From: Lepidurus packardi
Lineage: Eukaryota; Arthropoda; Branchiopoda; Notostraca; Triopsidae
Direction of reading: 5' to 3'
Assembly (NCBI GenBank): GCA_023053545.1
Contig: JAKZAN010000084.1
Coordinates: forward strand, 62,001-126,000
Length of the DNA: 64,000 bases
The position numbers and the translations under genes are program-made. Position 1 is the stretch's first letter; every line of letters begins with the position of its first letter. Positions 11,052-22,926 of this stretch are shown here, piece by piece. The notes beneath the pieces were generated by a model, which had not been told where the DNA came from, made no database searches, and was given only the letters and a program-made list of their open reading frames with translations.

Positions 11052-12056
11052 TCAAACCCATTTCTGTACCGAGTTGATCAAGAAGCTTTTCTTCTCCGGG
11101 GATCCGTAGGCATAGAACATTGGCCCTTCAGTCTTGCCCTAGAAAACTTTACGTTCGGTCTTAGATTCGAAAGCACTCTTTCGAGGTGTTTTATTCTCGA
11201 TTAAACTCTTTGCATCGGGGTCATAAGTACCAGGCCCCAGAGGCCGACCAGGATTTCTCCTCAAGTAAAGAAACTGGTCTTTCAACTACCCAAACCTATC
11301 CACTTTCTGCTCCTGGATACTGAATCCTCTTTTGGGTCTGTTTTAAGCTATAGAATAAGTCCCTGGTCCAATATCTACTTTCTAAGACCCGAAGAGCCTA
11401 CTGAGTGCGTCTTATTGTTTAAGTGGGTGGCTTGGTTTCTTAAAGGTGAATCCTTTGGTGTTTTCAAAAGCTGAGACTTTAGGATTGTACTGACAAGGGT
11501 TAGGAGTGTCACAAGGTAGTATGTTGATAAACTTATTCACATTGCTCTTGAACATTGAGGATACAAGTTTCGCAGTCTCTGAAAGCTTGGATTCATAAGT
11601 ACCAGGGCCTGGTGTGAGTTCTTTGGGTTTGAATGGGTCGTGGGATGGTTATGCCTTTGGGAATTTCATGGCTTTGACTGAATGGGATTTGACTTTGCTT
11701 TGCATGAAGCTGTTTGTTAGTGACAGAGAATCGTAAGTCCCTGGCCCTGGCATGTGGTTTTTATTATAGAACTTGCGATCAGTCTTGCTGGCTAATGGGC
11801 CGTAGCCTTTTTTGGAAAGACTGGGGTTTGACTAACGCTGGGAAGCGTCATACTCTCCAGGGCCCAGTTTACTTGATGACAGAGTGTTTTTAGGGGCACC
11901 AAAGCGTTTTACAGCAGATCCAAAAGCAGTGTTCGCAGGGGTCTTGTAGATGATATTTTCATGTTTAGCAGGTATAGAGGCAATGGTGACTTTGGTTTCT
12001 GCGTCCCTGACTATGCCTTTCATGATGTGAGAGCTGGAAAGGGTTCTGCGTTCCAT
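11052..12056 (-). CDS. Second sperm-tail PG-rich repeat (STPGR) protein
   Basis: Single exon, 334 residues, with about nine in-frame TAA/TAG Gln codons. STPGR units: 'KLGPGEYDASQR', 'MPGPGTYDSLS', 'TPGPGTYESKL', a degenerate 'TPNPCQYNPKV', 'IGPGTYSIAQ' and 'GPGTYDPDA'. Between them are FG/F-K-x spacers such as 'KGFTFKKPSH' and 'RGFSIQEQK'. Family knowledge as for the gene at 4238-5747: binding along axonemal or cortical microtubules. Unlike that gene it has no introns, and its repeats are more divergent, so the two are old paralogs rather than a recent duplication. Stop is TGA at 11052-11054. Confidence 0.85.
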
Positions 12057-12179
12057 CTGATTATCTGATTGATATTGCAGTCCAAATAAATTTATAGTAT
12101 TAACAATACAACTAACCGAGCAATACCAACATTAGTGAGAAAACATTAAGATACGGATTAACATAGCTTGATGGGGGTC

Positions 12180-12362
12180 TTAAGGGGTGCTAGTACCAGC
12201 TCGCTTGAGACCCTTACTCACATCTGTTATATATAGACACTTTATATTAATTGAGTGATTAGCATCATTCTTTTCCCTAATCATCCTGCCCTCGCCATAC
12301 ACATACAGTACGTTAGATGGTTCTAGCCGTGCCAGTCTGAAGCGCAGTACCACATGTTCCAC
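12180..12362 (-). other. Possible extra exon or small gene
   Basis: An ATG-opened frame starts just at the 3' end of the coiled-coil gene on the same strand. It contains 'HVVLRFRLARLEPSNVLY' and then 'VYGEGRMIREKND', more protein-like than its surroundings. It could be a 3' exon of the upstream gene skipped in my model, a short gene, or chance. No GT..AG pair I tried joins it in frame. Confidence 0.2.
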
Positions 12363-12364
12363 CC

Positions 12365-13576
12365 TCAGGGTTTCATATCTACCAGAGAAAAGTGTGATAT
12401 TTTTTGGTCAGTGACTGTGTTAGGTCTGTGCTTGCTGCGAGTATCAGTGACATACTTCTTCATCTCCTCCAAGAGACTGCCATTGGAAGTGGTAGACTTG
12501 TTGTCTTTCTCCATCTTTTCGAACTTGAACTTGAGAGAGTTGTACTTGCTCTCCAGTTGGAAATATTTATTCAGTAACATATTATTTCCAGAACCCTGCG
12601 TCTACATTTATTCGCCGTTGATGGTTTTGTTGCTTTGCTGCAGGGACCCTGTGTATTCACCGGTCCTCAGGTTGCTGAATGAAGAGAAGCCGCCGTTGCC
12701 TGGGTTTGCTATGAGTTGTTCGCGTAGTCTCTTGATGATTTTATCTTTCTCCGCGATTTCCTGGATGTACATTTTGTTGTAAGCTTCGACCTTTTTGACT
12801 GAGTCCGTAATGTCGTCCTTAGCCTTTTTGATAGTCTGTCCTTCCTAGTCTCGCAGGACTAGTTATTTCTCCAGGTAGGCAGCCCTAGCTTGCGATTTAT
12901 CTAATTAGTCTTTTAGCCGATAGTTTTCCATCACCACTTGGACTAGGTAGTCTTTCATAGCCTGGATGTTCTCTGTGCCTCCACTTCCATTAGTCTGATT
13001 TTCGTAGCCTCCTAAGTGTGAGAAGGTCCCAGTGTTACTATATAGACTAGGATTTTCATGAAGAAGGACAGGTGAGGGTATGCTTTCTTTATGAGTAGAT
13101 GCTCTGATGTTATAGAAAGTAGCGTTGTTGCTGATCTATTGCTGCGGGGGTGATTCGCCTTTCTGGGTTTACTATGGTGTCCATGCCTAATGGCTGCGAG
13201 AAGCACAGGATTCTTAGTCTTCTAGTCTGGTTAACTGTATTTTCGGGATGACAGGATTTCCAGTGTATTGTTTGGGTTGGTGAGTCTGCTGATAAACACG
13301 GGGTTTGAGGTCAGCCGAGTACTGCAGCGGCTGGTATTGCAGTGAGTAGACAATGCGGTTGTTAGATTTGTGGTCCGGCAGTACGTTATTGGAGTTGTTT
13401 TGCGTGATGAACTGTGCTGAGGGAGGATGTTCATAAAAAGAGTTGTTATCGGAATAGTTGTCCCGCCGATGGACGACATGTTTGTTGTCTGGGGGTTTCT
13501 GGTGGAAGCGTAGAGGCTCGGGCTGTTTGCCCGGAGAGAGGGGAGGACGTGCTGCACGGTTATTGTACATGGACAT
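12365..13576 (-). CDS. Low-complexity / coiled-coil protein
   Basis: Single exon, 403 residues, rich in reassigned TAA/TAG codons. Residues 1-190 are N/P/Q/S-rich and probably disordered. From about 195 there is a predicted coiled coil ('VQVVMENYRLKDQLDKSQ', 'KVEAYNKMYIQEIAEKDK', 'IIKRLREQLIA'). A second helical block follows (NKYFQLESKYNSLKFKF, EKMEKDNKST). It ends 'SLVDMKP' at a TGA. No known family is evident. Position among ciliary and cytoskeletal genes and the coiled coil fit a centrosomal or basal-body scaffold, but that is inference only. Confidence 0.65.
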
Positions 13577-14128
13577 ACGGAGGGAGTGATGGGGAGACGA
13601 TGGCTAAGATTATGAATATTTTAATGTCCAGTTTTAGACTATCTATCTGATCCAGATATTGGGATAATTGTTTCCTTTTTACTCTAAGAAACATAAGTAC
13701 TCTGCTGGAGCTAAGATGGACAGTAGATATGCAGAGTTAATAGTCTGTTTGTTTTATTCAGAGGGAAAATGGTAGAACAACCCCATATTAAACATTCCTA
13801 TCCGGATCAAACTTTGAATCCCAAATAATTTATATTTGTTTATTGTATATGATGATTCACTCGCAAAAATCCTGGGGAAAATCAAATAGAACAATACTAC
13901 AAACACACAAACACCGACAGTATTACTATTTTATTTAATATTGCTTCCCCCCCCTTTTTTTCCTAGTTATAATCATTGTGCATCTACAGAATTGACTCTT
14001 CCTTATCTCGATATTTATCTCATCAACTCAAACTATTTAGATACTTAATTATCGATCAGCATTAATTATGGCTCTTTCTCTGTCTCCACCACACACAGAT
14101 CTAAGAGTACCCTCGCACACCCGCTCCC
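13577..14128. other. Intergenic region
   Basis: No coding signal. AT-rich with a pyrimidine tract (C8 followed by T7) around 13947-13961 and TA-rich stretches at 13829-13850. Confidence 0.5.
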
Positions 14129-14970
14129 TCACTTCGGTGTCTTGTTTTGTTGGGCCGTCATTGGTTTGCCTTGCTGCCCACAATTCTCAGTTCCCTCCAC
14201 CTGTCTAGAAGATTTTCGAGAACGTGCATTTTCGTCGAGCTTGGCATTCTACTCCTTGTCGCGCAGGAGTTTCTCGCGTAGCTCTGGATGCTTCGTGCGC
14301 ACGTGGAGATTCAGGGACACATCGGATCCATATGTCTTCTTGCATGAGGGCTCGGGACACTACACTGGCAATTATAATAGCCACAATACATTAAGACCAA
14401 AAAATGGTTTACCACGCTGTTTTTCACGATTTCCTGGGCTCTCCGCCGGATCTTCTTCTTCTGTTTGGACTATTGATCTTCTGAAACTGACTCACGACCA
14501 TCCAACTGCTAGAGTCGTCCCTCCAGTTGCCCGATTCGACTCGCTAGCCGGGACACCTCATCACTTAATTGCATTATGCCCGTCGTCAGTATCTCGATAT
14601 GATTCGACAAAACTGCAGGGTTCACTGGAGTTGGGATTAACACTTTGGGTGCCCTTTTTTCAACTTCGGGAGAAGGAGTAGGAAACGTAGAGGACTGTGA
14701 CAGGGAATGCGTAGGCTTGATGGGAGACGCAAGATGTTCATTATTGAATGCATGGGTGACTGGTTTGAAGGTGTGTTTATGGCTTTGGTTCGAGGAAGAA
14801 CTGGCACTTTGGATTTCCTAATTTCGGGAGGGGAGTGGTTGGGATTGGGCGAGATGTTCAAAAGAGTCAGGAGTGTTGTTCTTGGGAGTTTGTTTGGGCT
14901 GGTCCTGTATGATGATAACTCTGCGGGTGATGGGTTCGGGACGGGAGCCAGAAGCAGGGCAAGGCTTCAT
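14129..14970 (-). CDS. Coiled-coil protein with one C2H2 zinc finger (distantly DZIP1-like layout)
   Basis: Two exons (14970-14413, 14359-14129) with a 53-nt intron; 262 residues. Residues 1-115 are S/P/Q-rich and disordered. About 120-185 forms a coiled coil ('ILTTGIMQLSDEVSRL', 'RIGQLEGRLQQLDG'), ending in a basic run 'KQKKKIRRRAQEI'. The splice creates a C2H2 finger: 'VCPEPSCKKTYGSDVSLNLH' followed by VRTKH, i.e. Cys-x4-Cys-x12-His-x4-His. The tail is charged and Q-rich. A coiled coil with a single C2H2 finger occurs in the ciliary DZIP1/Iguana family, but order and sequence do not match well enough to name it. Confidence 0.65.
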
Positions 14971-15378
14971 GAGGTGTTATTAGTTATGCGTAGTGGGGGG
15001 AGTGTTGTGTCGATAGAGTATGATTGTATGTTAGTGTGGGAAATGAGAGAAAAAAGTATAAATTAGTTATATCTGATAATAATAAATTTTTATTTTGGAT
15101 TGTTATTATACATTCTTTTTTGAGGGGGGAGTGTGGGCTTCCTTCTTGGGATTGGTTTGGGGGAGTAGATTATTATAGTAATACTGTATGTACCGGTATA
15201 GAATATATCCATATATATGTACAGGTAGGATAGTGAGGGTGGGTGTTGTTGATAGGGTAGATATAACTAACAAAGCTACCAGTCTGCCGTCATTACTGGT
15301 TGAGGAGTTGCACACACCATCACAAAATATAATTTGGTATTTTTCTTAATTATGGGACGACCTTACAAAAACATAGTA
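14971..15378. other. Intergenic region
   Basis: G/T-rich on the plus strand, without convincing coding potential; contains ATATATAT-like sequence near 15206-15220. It holds the 5' region of the C2H2 gene and the 3' region of the next gene. Confidence 0.45.
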
Positions 15379-16251
15379 TCATCTGTTCATACTCTCCAAT
15401 ATGTTGTTCAGGGATTTGTATCCTTGCTCTTTGGTCTTTTTGTCGCGCAGGCAAAAGGGTTCTCCTATACTCACTCTGCGTTGTCTAGGAGTGGGAGGCT
15501 TCCCGATAAAACGAGGGGTTGACGATTTCATGCGTCCCTCAATATTTGGCTATGAATCTGCCAATTTCTCAGGTACCTTAATTTTGATATCCTTAAAAGG
15601 ATCGCCTTTGGGGGCTTCAAAATAAGACACTTTCTAAGATTTGGGGTTTTTGGCCTTAAGGACCTACTTGCTGAGAAAAACTGTGCCATGCTCGAACACC
15701 CAGCTGTCCTGCATGTACCCATTATCTACCGAGGGTTCATAAATACTTATGTCTGTTGAGTTGTGCCCAGTGGCTGTTTCCGGCTCCTGTGGCTGGTAGT
15801 CTTTGACAGGGGTCAAGAAGAGGTACAGAATGTCGCTGTTAAGAGACCCGTCAATCAGTTTCTTGGTCAGCTAGTCAATGCACGCCAGATGCTTTTGAGA
15901 AGCCTAGTCGATAAACCTGCAGAGTTTGTCTTTCAGTTGCCGTTTGTATTCGGACAGATCCCCTTTCTCTGAAATCTTGGGTGTGGATGTCTAAGTTTTG
16001 AAAGGCTTCGTGGGCTCTTCTTCCGATGGGGTCTGAGGTCTACGGGGGTTAGTTCGCTGTGTTTGGACAGAATTGGGAGTGCGGATGCACCGAAGTAAGG
16101 CAAAGTCTGGCGAAGGCTGGCGATGGCTGAGGGAGTTGTCGTCGGGCTGACGTAGACAATTGAAGGGGGTGATAGATGGCTCATGGGTAGGCTTCGTCTT
16201 GAAGCGAGGTACAGGGTGATTGGGAGTAGAGCCTCGAGGAGTGGTAGACAT
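15379..16251 (-). CDS. Ser/Pro/Thr-rich protein of unknown function
   Basis: Single exon, 290 residues from the ATG at 16251; an in-frame ATG at 16272 is an alternative start. The N-terminal 100 residues are T/P/R-rich with proline-directed S/T sites (TPNSVQ, TPSEEE). A helical block follows ('YKRQLKDKLCRFIDQ', 'HLACIDQLTKKLIDG'), then 'SDILYLFLTPVKDY'. The tail is basic with S/T-P sites (SSTPRFIGKPPTPRQRRVS) and ends 'SLNNILESMNR' at TGA. No family recognised. The many S/T-P sites suggest CDK or MAPK phosphorylation, by inference. Confidence 0.6.
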
Positions 16252-16525
16252 GGCTGAGTTATTTAGGATCATCGGGAGATTGTGTGTAATATTTGTATTT
16301 TTAATAAATTAACGCTTCTTCCCTCCCTGCCTACATTTTTGAAAAATAGAGGGGGGCCAATTTTTAGTTAGCTCCTAAATTCAGCACTACTACTCCCACA
16401 CATATACTATTTATATGTCCACTCAATATTTAGAAATGCAGTTAAAAGGAGGGACAGACATACATATATATATATCCTATAAAAAAATATATGGGGAATA
16501 ATAAAAATATAGGAATATGGATAAC

Positions 16526-18896
16526 TCAGAATTCATCATCATAGTAGTTGATTTACAGATGGCTCGGGTCTTCCTTCCGGTATCTGTGCAGGATTTGCCA
16601 ATTCAGCAACCCGATCTTTGCGTCGCCCTGTTTTATCTCCACCTGAACGTACATCATATAGACAACATAATAGGGGAGTTCTATACCTTTAGATCTTTGA
16701 CTGCTTGTCTTAATCTGGCCAGTCCTGTCATCTAGTTGGAACCGCCTTATTTCGTCAACTCGTCTATCTTTTTGCTCACTTCGCTGTATTTCATATCCAG
16801 TTATTCTAGTTCCTGGATTTTCTCGGTACTCGAAGCTGTCAGTTTCGAGAGTTGTTAGACCAGCTTGACTTTAACTGCGCTTTGGTCCCCGTATGTCCGT
16901 GACAGATCGTTGAGAGAGCCAGAGTTGACTCTTTTTTCGCCTCGCTGGATGACCTCTAGGTCAGAACCTATCTTCTCGTACATCTTATACGTCGAAGGTT
17001 TCACGAACAGAAGTAGATCATTGATTCTCTAGAATATGTTGGTAACACAAATAGAATACCGAAGAAGAACTCTTGACTCGCTCGTAGTTGTTGAGACTGC
17101 CATCTTTGCGCCTGCCCTCCTTCGCCAGCATGGCGACTTTAGTCAACTCGGTATCTACCTTGGCACACTCCACCTCCCAGTCCTTCTTATCGACCTTGCC
17201 GAAAATCATCTGGTAATCTTCATCGTCGATCTCTTTGATCTTCTCCAACAATTTGTTGTCATTATTCACAGAGGCATTGAAGTGTCCCTGCTTATTGTTC
17301 CTTTTGAAAAGGACAGAACGTTCGAACTATAAGGTTTCTATACAATTTGCCTAAAGAGATGCGTGATTACCTTAGATATCCTCTTCAAGCTGGTTCTTCC
17401 TCTCGTCGTGTTTGATCAGCTGGTCCTCGTCTACCTCCAATTCGTGATACTGCTCGACCTCGCTCTGGGTGATGGCTCCACCGATGCTGTTGGTGAATTT
17501 GAAGTTGATCCGGATCAGCTCGCGGGTGAGTAATTCATTTATGATGTAACATACGCTTTATCCATAACCCTATTCTGAGTGTGTATATCAGAATGTCAAA
17601 TGCAAGAGTTTTGCCAGATGAGGTACGCTCATCGGGACCAAGGTTTTTATTGGTTGGGGCTGAGTGGTTACCTGTTGGATCTGCCGTGCACTCATCTATT
17701 GTTTCATGTCGATGGCGGCGAGGTCTGCCAGGAATTTTGTAGCCGCAGCCTCAGGCGAACGGAAGTCGATCATCGGCTTGGCCTGGAGAGCAGCCTTGTC
17801 CTTTCCTTTCTCGACCTTCTTGAGGTTCATCAGCCAGTAACTTATCTAGAGGAAGTGGAATAGCTGTTCGGACTCCTTCTGGTTCTCATCACGCTCGGAG
17901 AAGTACAGTTTATGAATTGGCTTGCGATCCGTGAGCTTGCAAAATCCACGATAGTCCAGTAAATTGAGTTTGTTAATGATATCATCGCACAAGATGTAGC
18001 AATCAAGGCGAGGACTCTTCTTCAGTCTTTGGTAGCTCTATTCAGAAGCCTGGAGTACCTCTGCGCTGGAGAGTCTGCGATTCGGGTCAGCCACAATCAT
18101 TTTCTTGATCACATCTGCGAGCTAGCTGGAGTAGCGGTTGGATATCGGTTTATACTCTCCTTTCGTAATGTTGTTAAACAGATCCATCAACGACATCTTC
18201 TCGTTCTCATTACGGAAGGGCGAACGAAGTTCTGCAAACTCGTACGCTATGCATCCCAAACTCCACACATCTGCGTTCATATGGTATCCCTCGTCCCTCA
18301 GGAGTTCTGGAGACATGTAGAGTGGGGTGCCGACTTTGGAGTGGGCTTATATGGTGCCAGAGCCGAACGCTCGCCCTAGACCTAAGTCTCCGACTTTGAG
18401 ACTGTCATCTTGGGCGATGAAGATATTGGCAGGTTTGAGATCACGATGCATGATGCGTTTTTCGTGCATGTGCTTTAGGGCGCTGGAGATCTGGATGAGG
18501 AACTCCCATATTTTAATTTCCTCGAATGGCGTCTCATCAGCCTGATGGTCTTTGATGAGACGTTTGAGATCTCCTTTCTCTGCCCATTCGGTCACGATGA
18601 TTAGTTCATTATTATGAGTGAAACTATCGATGTATCGGATGATGTTGGCATGCACCAGGGGCTTCATCAGATCTACTTCTTTGAGACACTTCTCGCGTTG
18701 TTTGGGGTCCATCATGTCGAAGATCTGGCAGGGGGGTTGGTAAGGGGTATTGGCTTACTTTGATTTTCTTGACTGCGACTGGCTGGCCTTGGGCATTTTC
18801 AGCTTTGTAGACAGTGGAGAACTTGCCCTGGCCGATGGGTTTCATTATCTTATAGCCGTATATTTCCTGGCCGACGAACTCTTTCTTGTCTTCCAT
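16526..18896 (-). CDS. IFT57: NEK kinase fused to intraflagellar transport protein IFT57
   Basis: Six exons (18896-18759, 18724-17672, 17569-17371, 17337-17060, 17028-16687, 16642-16526); 708 residues, total divisible by three. Residues about 14-268 are a NEK6/7-like kinase: 'IGQGKFSTVYKA', [15 protein letters not shown], 'DLGLGRAF', 'GTPLYMSPELL', 'DPNRRLSSAEVL'. With no stop and inside the same exon, an IFT57 homolog follows: 'DDIINKLNLLDYRGFCK', 'KPIHKLYFSERDENQ', 'GYGQSVCYIINELLTREL', 'KKDWEVECAKVDTEL'. It ends with a coiled coil and the IFT57-like 'DAKIGLL'. IFT57 is an IFT-B peripheral subunit. The junction uses only sense codons (TAG = Gln). A physical fusion would tether a ciliary kinase to IFT trains; function of the fusion is inferred. 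Confidence 0.85.
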
Positions 18897-19363
18897 TGTG
18901 TGAATGTGTGTTGGGTATTGGTCGAGTGGTATGCGAGTGTATATTTTTGTTTGAAGGTATAAGTGTTGGCTATTATTGTCTGACAGTCTTTTAAAAAATG
19001 AGGTCAAACATTCATCACCCTGTGTATTATTTTTTGATGGGCATCGTCGGCATTTCAAAAAATACATATCAATAAAATTGTAATTGGTTTATTGGGAGTT
19101 GATATCCTCATCTGGCTGTTTCATAATAATCAATCTAGAGCCAAGTCCATATATCCCAATGTATCACCCATAGATATCCCTCTACTACCTTTTTATTATT
19201 CTCAGAATATTCCATCAAGATCCAAAAAATTAACAATCAATAGACAGTCCTTTATCGTCCATAATTATCTCTCCCAGACAACACTATCACAACCATTTAA
19301 TATAACAAAACCATAGAAATTCTTTTAAGCATTTCCCTATATATACTTTTTCTCAAATCCCAA
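18897..19363. other. Intergenic region between divergent genes
   Basis: No coding signal. AT-rich, and it must hold promoters for the NEK-IFT57 gene (minus) and the coiled-coil gene (plus). Confidence 0.5.
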
Positions 19364-21085
19364 ATGCAGACCAGCATGAACAACCGCACTGCTTACCCCA
19401 TCAGTCCCAAAACCATACTCTCTACTAATCCCTACATTCGCGACCAGAAACTCCGCGAAGAGATACAGAAAAGGACCAAATAACAAACCCCGTATCTCTA
19501 TAGCCCCAACCCTACTGATTCAGAACATCGCCTCCATCCTCTCATCAACTCCCATCGCATCTCCTCACCTGACAGATCCAGAGCCTATAGTCCTGAGATC
19601 ACAATCACACAGAAATAGAATCATAGGCCCGTTCTCCCGACCCAACCTAGAGGTTCTTCTCCCAGAAATTGGACGAATGTCGTGCAAACATCAGCTATAT
19701 CCCGTAGTCCAGAAGCCCAGAAGCCGGAGAAGAGCGCCACTGAACAGGTCCTTTACAACAGAGTCTCGCTATTGTCAGCAGCCTTGTACGAGAAAAACCA
19801 ACAGTGCCGACATTTACTGGACGAAAACAATACTCTGAGGACCCAAATGGAAGAACTCCAACGAAACTCAATGCATGCCAGCTCCCATAGCCGCCAAAAA
19901 GGAGAGATCTCGTCATCACGCGAGAATATAGTTACCAATCAAATTGCATGGCAAGGGAGAGAAGGTGTCGATGAAGTTCTATAGAAAAACAGAGTTCTAC
20001 AATAAGAAGTGGATATTCTGAGACGGAGGCTCCAGGAAGTTGTCGAGGCACCAGCTCCTTCCCGAAAGCAATCAGCTAAGATTGTTCATCCTTCCGAATT
20101 TGAAGTATGCTCTAAGTGCCCGACCCTCTAAGAATGTGTTTCGGGGCTCGAGCACAGACTGAAAGACGCAGAAGCAGCACACTAAATGCTTCTCGAAGCT
20201 ATGCGGAAAGGTACCCAATAACAAGAGCAGAAGGTGCATGATGTCCTACTTCAACTCGAACAGGAAGTCACGCATAGGATGGAACTGGAAAACCATAGAC
20301 AGGGCCTCGAGGCCCAAAATGCCACCAACTTAGCGATCCTTGGAGAGGTGCAAGAGTTGTACGAGCAGGCCAAGCAGCACATATTTAGTCTGCAAAAGAA
20401 GACATAAGAGGCTGAGAGCCTAAACCATTCAGTATCGATCAAGCTTGTTGAGGACGCCGTAGCCGCGAAAGACGAAATCATTCATGGACTGGAGAATGAA
20501 CTAGCATTCCAACAAGCCGACAAGCAGAATCTGGAGCAAAGATTGAGACATTTTGAAGAGAGTCTGGAAGGCATGAACAATGGTGTGAGCATCATGCAGG
20601 CAGAGAATGCCCAGTTACGAAGCATGGTGGAACACCTGAATAGCGACAATGAAAAACATAACATCAGAAACATACAATTGGAAAACGATCTCACAAAGGC
20701 AATGGAGACTTCTGAAAAACTGAAGAAACAGCTATTCGTCACAGAAGAGTAAGAACGTGGATCCTCAACCGATCAGGAGATGAGTATCAAGAAACTCTTC
20801 AGGACTATAACAACAGTAAACAATAGAATTTAACACAGAATTTATATAAATACTAATGCATAGGAAGTGAGACACTGTGAAAAATCATTAGATTTCTACG
20901 AAAAGACAATGAATGAGCTTGCAGTCGCCAACCACCCAAAGGTAGAAGCCGCAGGACTGGAGCATGGGCGGTTCAAAGAACAAGTCGGTCGGGACTTCGA
21001 AGAACTGTGCTGGACAGTCATCTCGAAAAAGCTAGCAATCGATGGATTCAGCAAGCAAATCTACGAAGTATTGCAGAGCAAGTGA
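19364..21085 (+). CDS. Long coiled-coil protein
   Basis: Exons 19364-20815 and 20864-21085 with a 48-nt intron; 557 residues. The first 120 residues are polar and disordered. From about 125 to 485 heptad-like text continues ('NRVSLLSAALYEKNQQ', 'LLDENNTLRTQMEELQ', 'LEQRLRHFEESLEGMN', 'LRSMVEHLNSDNEKHN'). There is a CxxC (EVCSKCPTLQEC) near 250. The C-terminal exon is a compact helical module ('EKTMNELAVANHPKVEA', 'DFEELCWTVISKKLA'). Many TAA/TAG Gln codons. Probably a centrosomal or ciliary scaffold; no family assigned. Confidence 0.75.
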
Positions 21086-21204
21086 ACTATACATACCATC
21101 AGAACAGATACATATATATTTTTTTAATTTTGGAAACCAGGTGATTAGGGAATGTTATTGATTATACAAGAGCCTGAGAAAAAGAGTGCGGAGTCTGCAA
21201 AATG

Positions 21205-21948
21205 TCAGACAATCTGGTCCGGGACGTTGAAGTTGCCCTTGCCGACCCCTAGGGCAGATAAAATGATGACCACGATGATTGCGATGATAATCAGCGCGAT
21301 AAGGCAGATTAGCAGTTTATCGGTGTAGACTTGTCTTGCGAAGTATCGCACATGCTTCTTGGCTCGTTTCATCGTACTTTCCGAATCCTTTACGGTGTCA
21401 TAGATGCGGTCGAGTTGTTCGATCTGCTGGTTAAGTTCCAGGTTCACATTAGTTGCGATCACTTTCATTTCTTCGATGTCCCGCTGTGCGTTTTTGAGGG
21501 CATTAATGCCTTACTCTTGGGTTTATTTTCCTAGTTTGATCACGGCTTGTCGGCTGTTTGGACCGCCAGCCTCGGCGTTGGTTTTAGGGTTAGACCCTTT
21601 GTACAAATCCTGCTGGCCGATTCCTTCTGTTCGCAGGTACTAGATTTATTGTTCCAGTTTTTTGAGGGTGTTCTGTACACATCATTCAAGGAGTCAAATT
21701 TCAGGGAAGATTACCTTGAATTATTTAAGTTCGCTCTTGTAGGTTGCGACGTCAGTGTTAGATTCTTCGGCGTCGATCTCATAGGAAAAAGTGTCCAGCA
21801 GATTCTTGAGCTTGTTGACCCTGGTCTTCATGATGGGGAGGGTAGTCTTGCGCTCCTCTGGGGTTCTTTTGCGATTGAACTCGACATATTTTTCGAAGGT
21901 GCCCAGTTCCCTGCGGATGTCATGGGATAGCTACTCGACTGTGGACAT
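21205..21948 (-). CDS. Qb-type SNARE, NPSN-like
   Basis: Two exons (21948-21715, 21672-21205) with a 42-nt intron; 233 residues. Helical N-terminal half ('LSHDIRRELGTFEKYVEF', 'TRVNKLKNLLDTFSYE'). A SNARE helix lies at about 140-205 ('VIATNVNLELNQQIEQLDRI'). Then comes the segment 'YFARQVYTDKLLI' and one C-terminal TM ('LLICLIALIIIAIIVVIILS'). The 'GRQVxTDK'-like junction before the TM is characteristic of plant/protist NPSN Qb-SNAREs, so I prefer that to Vti1. Role: fusion at the plasma membrane or during cytokinesis. A short luminal tail (about 15 residues) follows the TM. Confidence 0.78.
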
Positions 21949-22157
21949 TAGTACTCCTTTCTATAATCTATGGGAGAGAGTCTAAAATGATCTAGTTAAA
22001 AACCGTCGTGCTCTTATACAAGTAATAAAATACTGTCGATGCTATCACCACATTGAAATCTTATGATTCAAAATTCAATGACTCTTGCTATGAAGAACTG
22101 ATAAGATTATCAGGCGATTTGAGGCTCATAAAGTTAAAATAGGAAGGAAGGAATCAA

Positions 22158-22766
22158 TCATCTTCGTTCGTCAGCTTTAGGGTATTATCTGGATACTACG
22201 TTCCTGAATTCTTCCATGTCGATCACTCCATCACGGTTGTTGTCGGCGTAATCCATCATCGATTGCAGCTAGGCCAATGAAAAACGCTATCCAACCATGT
22301 CTGTGATCGAGGCGAACTCTTCCAGGGTAAAGTATCCCTTATTTTCTTTGTCGAACTCTTGGAACAAGTCTTAAAGAGTGGTCTCACCACTCTGTTCGGC
22401 ACTGAAACCAAACACATCCATAAAGGTGTCGAAGTTGATGTCCTCATCCTTGCTCTTCGACTGGATGAGGCCTAATATCCTCGAGGAGTCCTTTTCTAAA
22501 CCTGAGACCAGTTATCAAAAGAGAAAGAATTATTTGAAGAGGAAGTCGAATGGTGTACCTAGGGCACTTATCGAGTTTTTCATTTCAGAGACTGAGACAG
22601 AACCACTTTTGTCGTAGTCGAAGATATCGAAGCATTCCTTGAGCTTCTGGACGTCGTCCAAAGAGACCCCAGGCCTGACATACTTGTCAAGAGGACTCTT
22701 CTTAGGAGGGGGTGCTTTCGGCGCAGCCGCTAGAGCAGGCGGAGGTGGGCTTTTTTTCATCGACAT
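22158..22766 (-). CDS. Centrin/calcyphosine-like EF-hand protein
   Basis: Two exons (22766-22559, 22501-22158) with a 57-nt intron; 183 residues. Pro/Ala/Lys-rich N-terminus (KKSPPPPALAAAPKAPPPKK). EF-hand 1 is canonical, 'DYDKSGSVSVSE'. EF2 has lost its loop ligands ('SKSKDEDINFDTF'). EF3 is 'DKENKGYFTLEE' and EF4 'DNNRDGVIDMEE', both plausible Ca-binding. The four-EF layout after a flexible tail resembles ciliate centrin-like and basal-body calcium proteins. Exact subfamily is unclear. Start at 22766 (MSMKK); an ATG at 22787 is an alternative. Confidence 0.82.
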
Positions 22767-22926
22767 CTTATGAATATCTTTTTGCAAAATACAAGTTTAA
22801 TTAAACCTTGGAATTATAATTTCGGGATACTGGATTGCCCATCAACATTATCGATGCCTCTATGTATTTGAAGGATGACTAAGAATGTGAAATAGAAGCC
22901 TTCCAGTATGAAAAGTAATTGTGACA

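Noticed and set aside
14142..14681. 179-codon plus-strand ORF
   Set aside because: Antisense of the C2H2/coiled-coil gene; the minus frame has the zinc finger and coiled coil, the plus frame has nothing recognisable.
16526..18896. NEK and IFT57 as two adjacent genes
   Set aside because: The junction lies inside one exon with no TGA, no start context and no room for an intergenic region; kept as a fusion, with the test stated.
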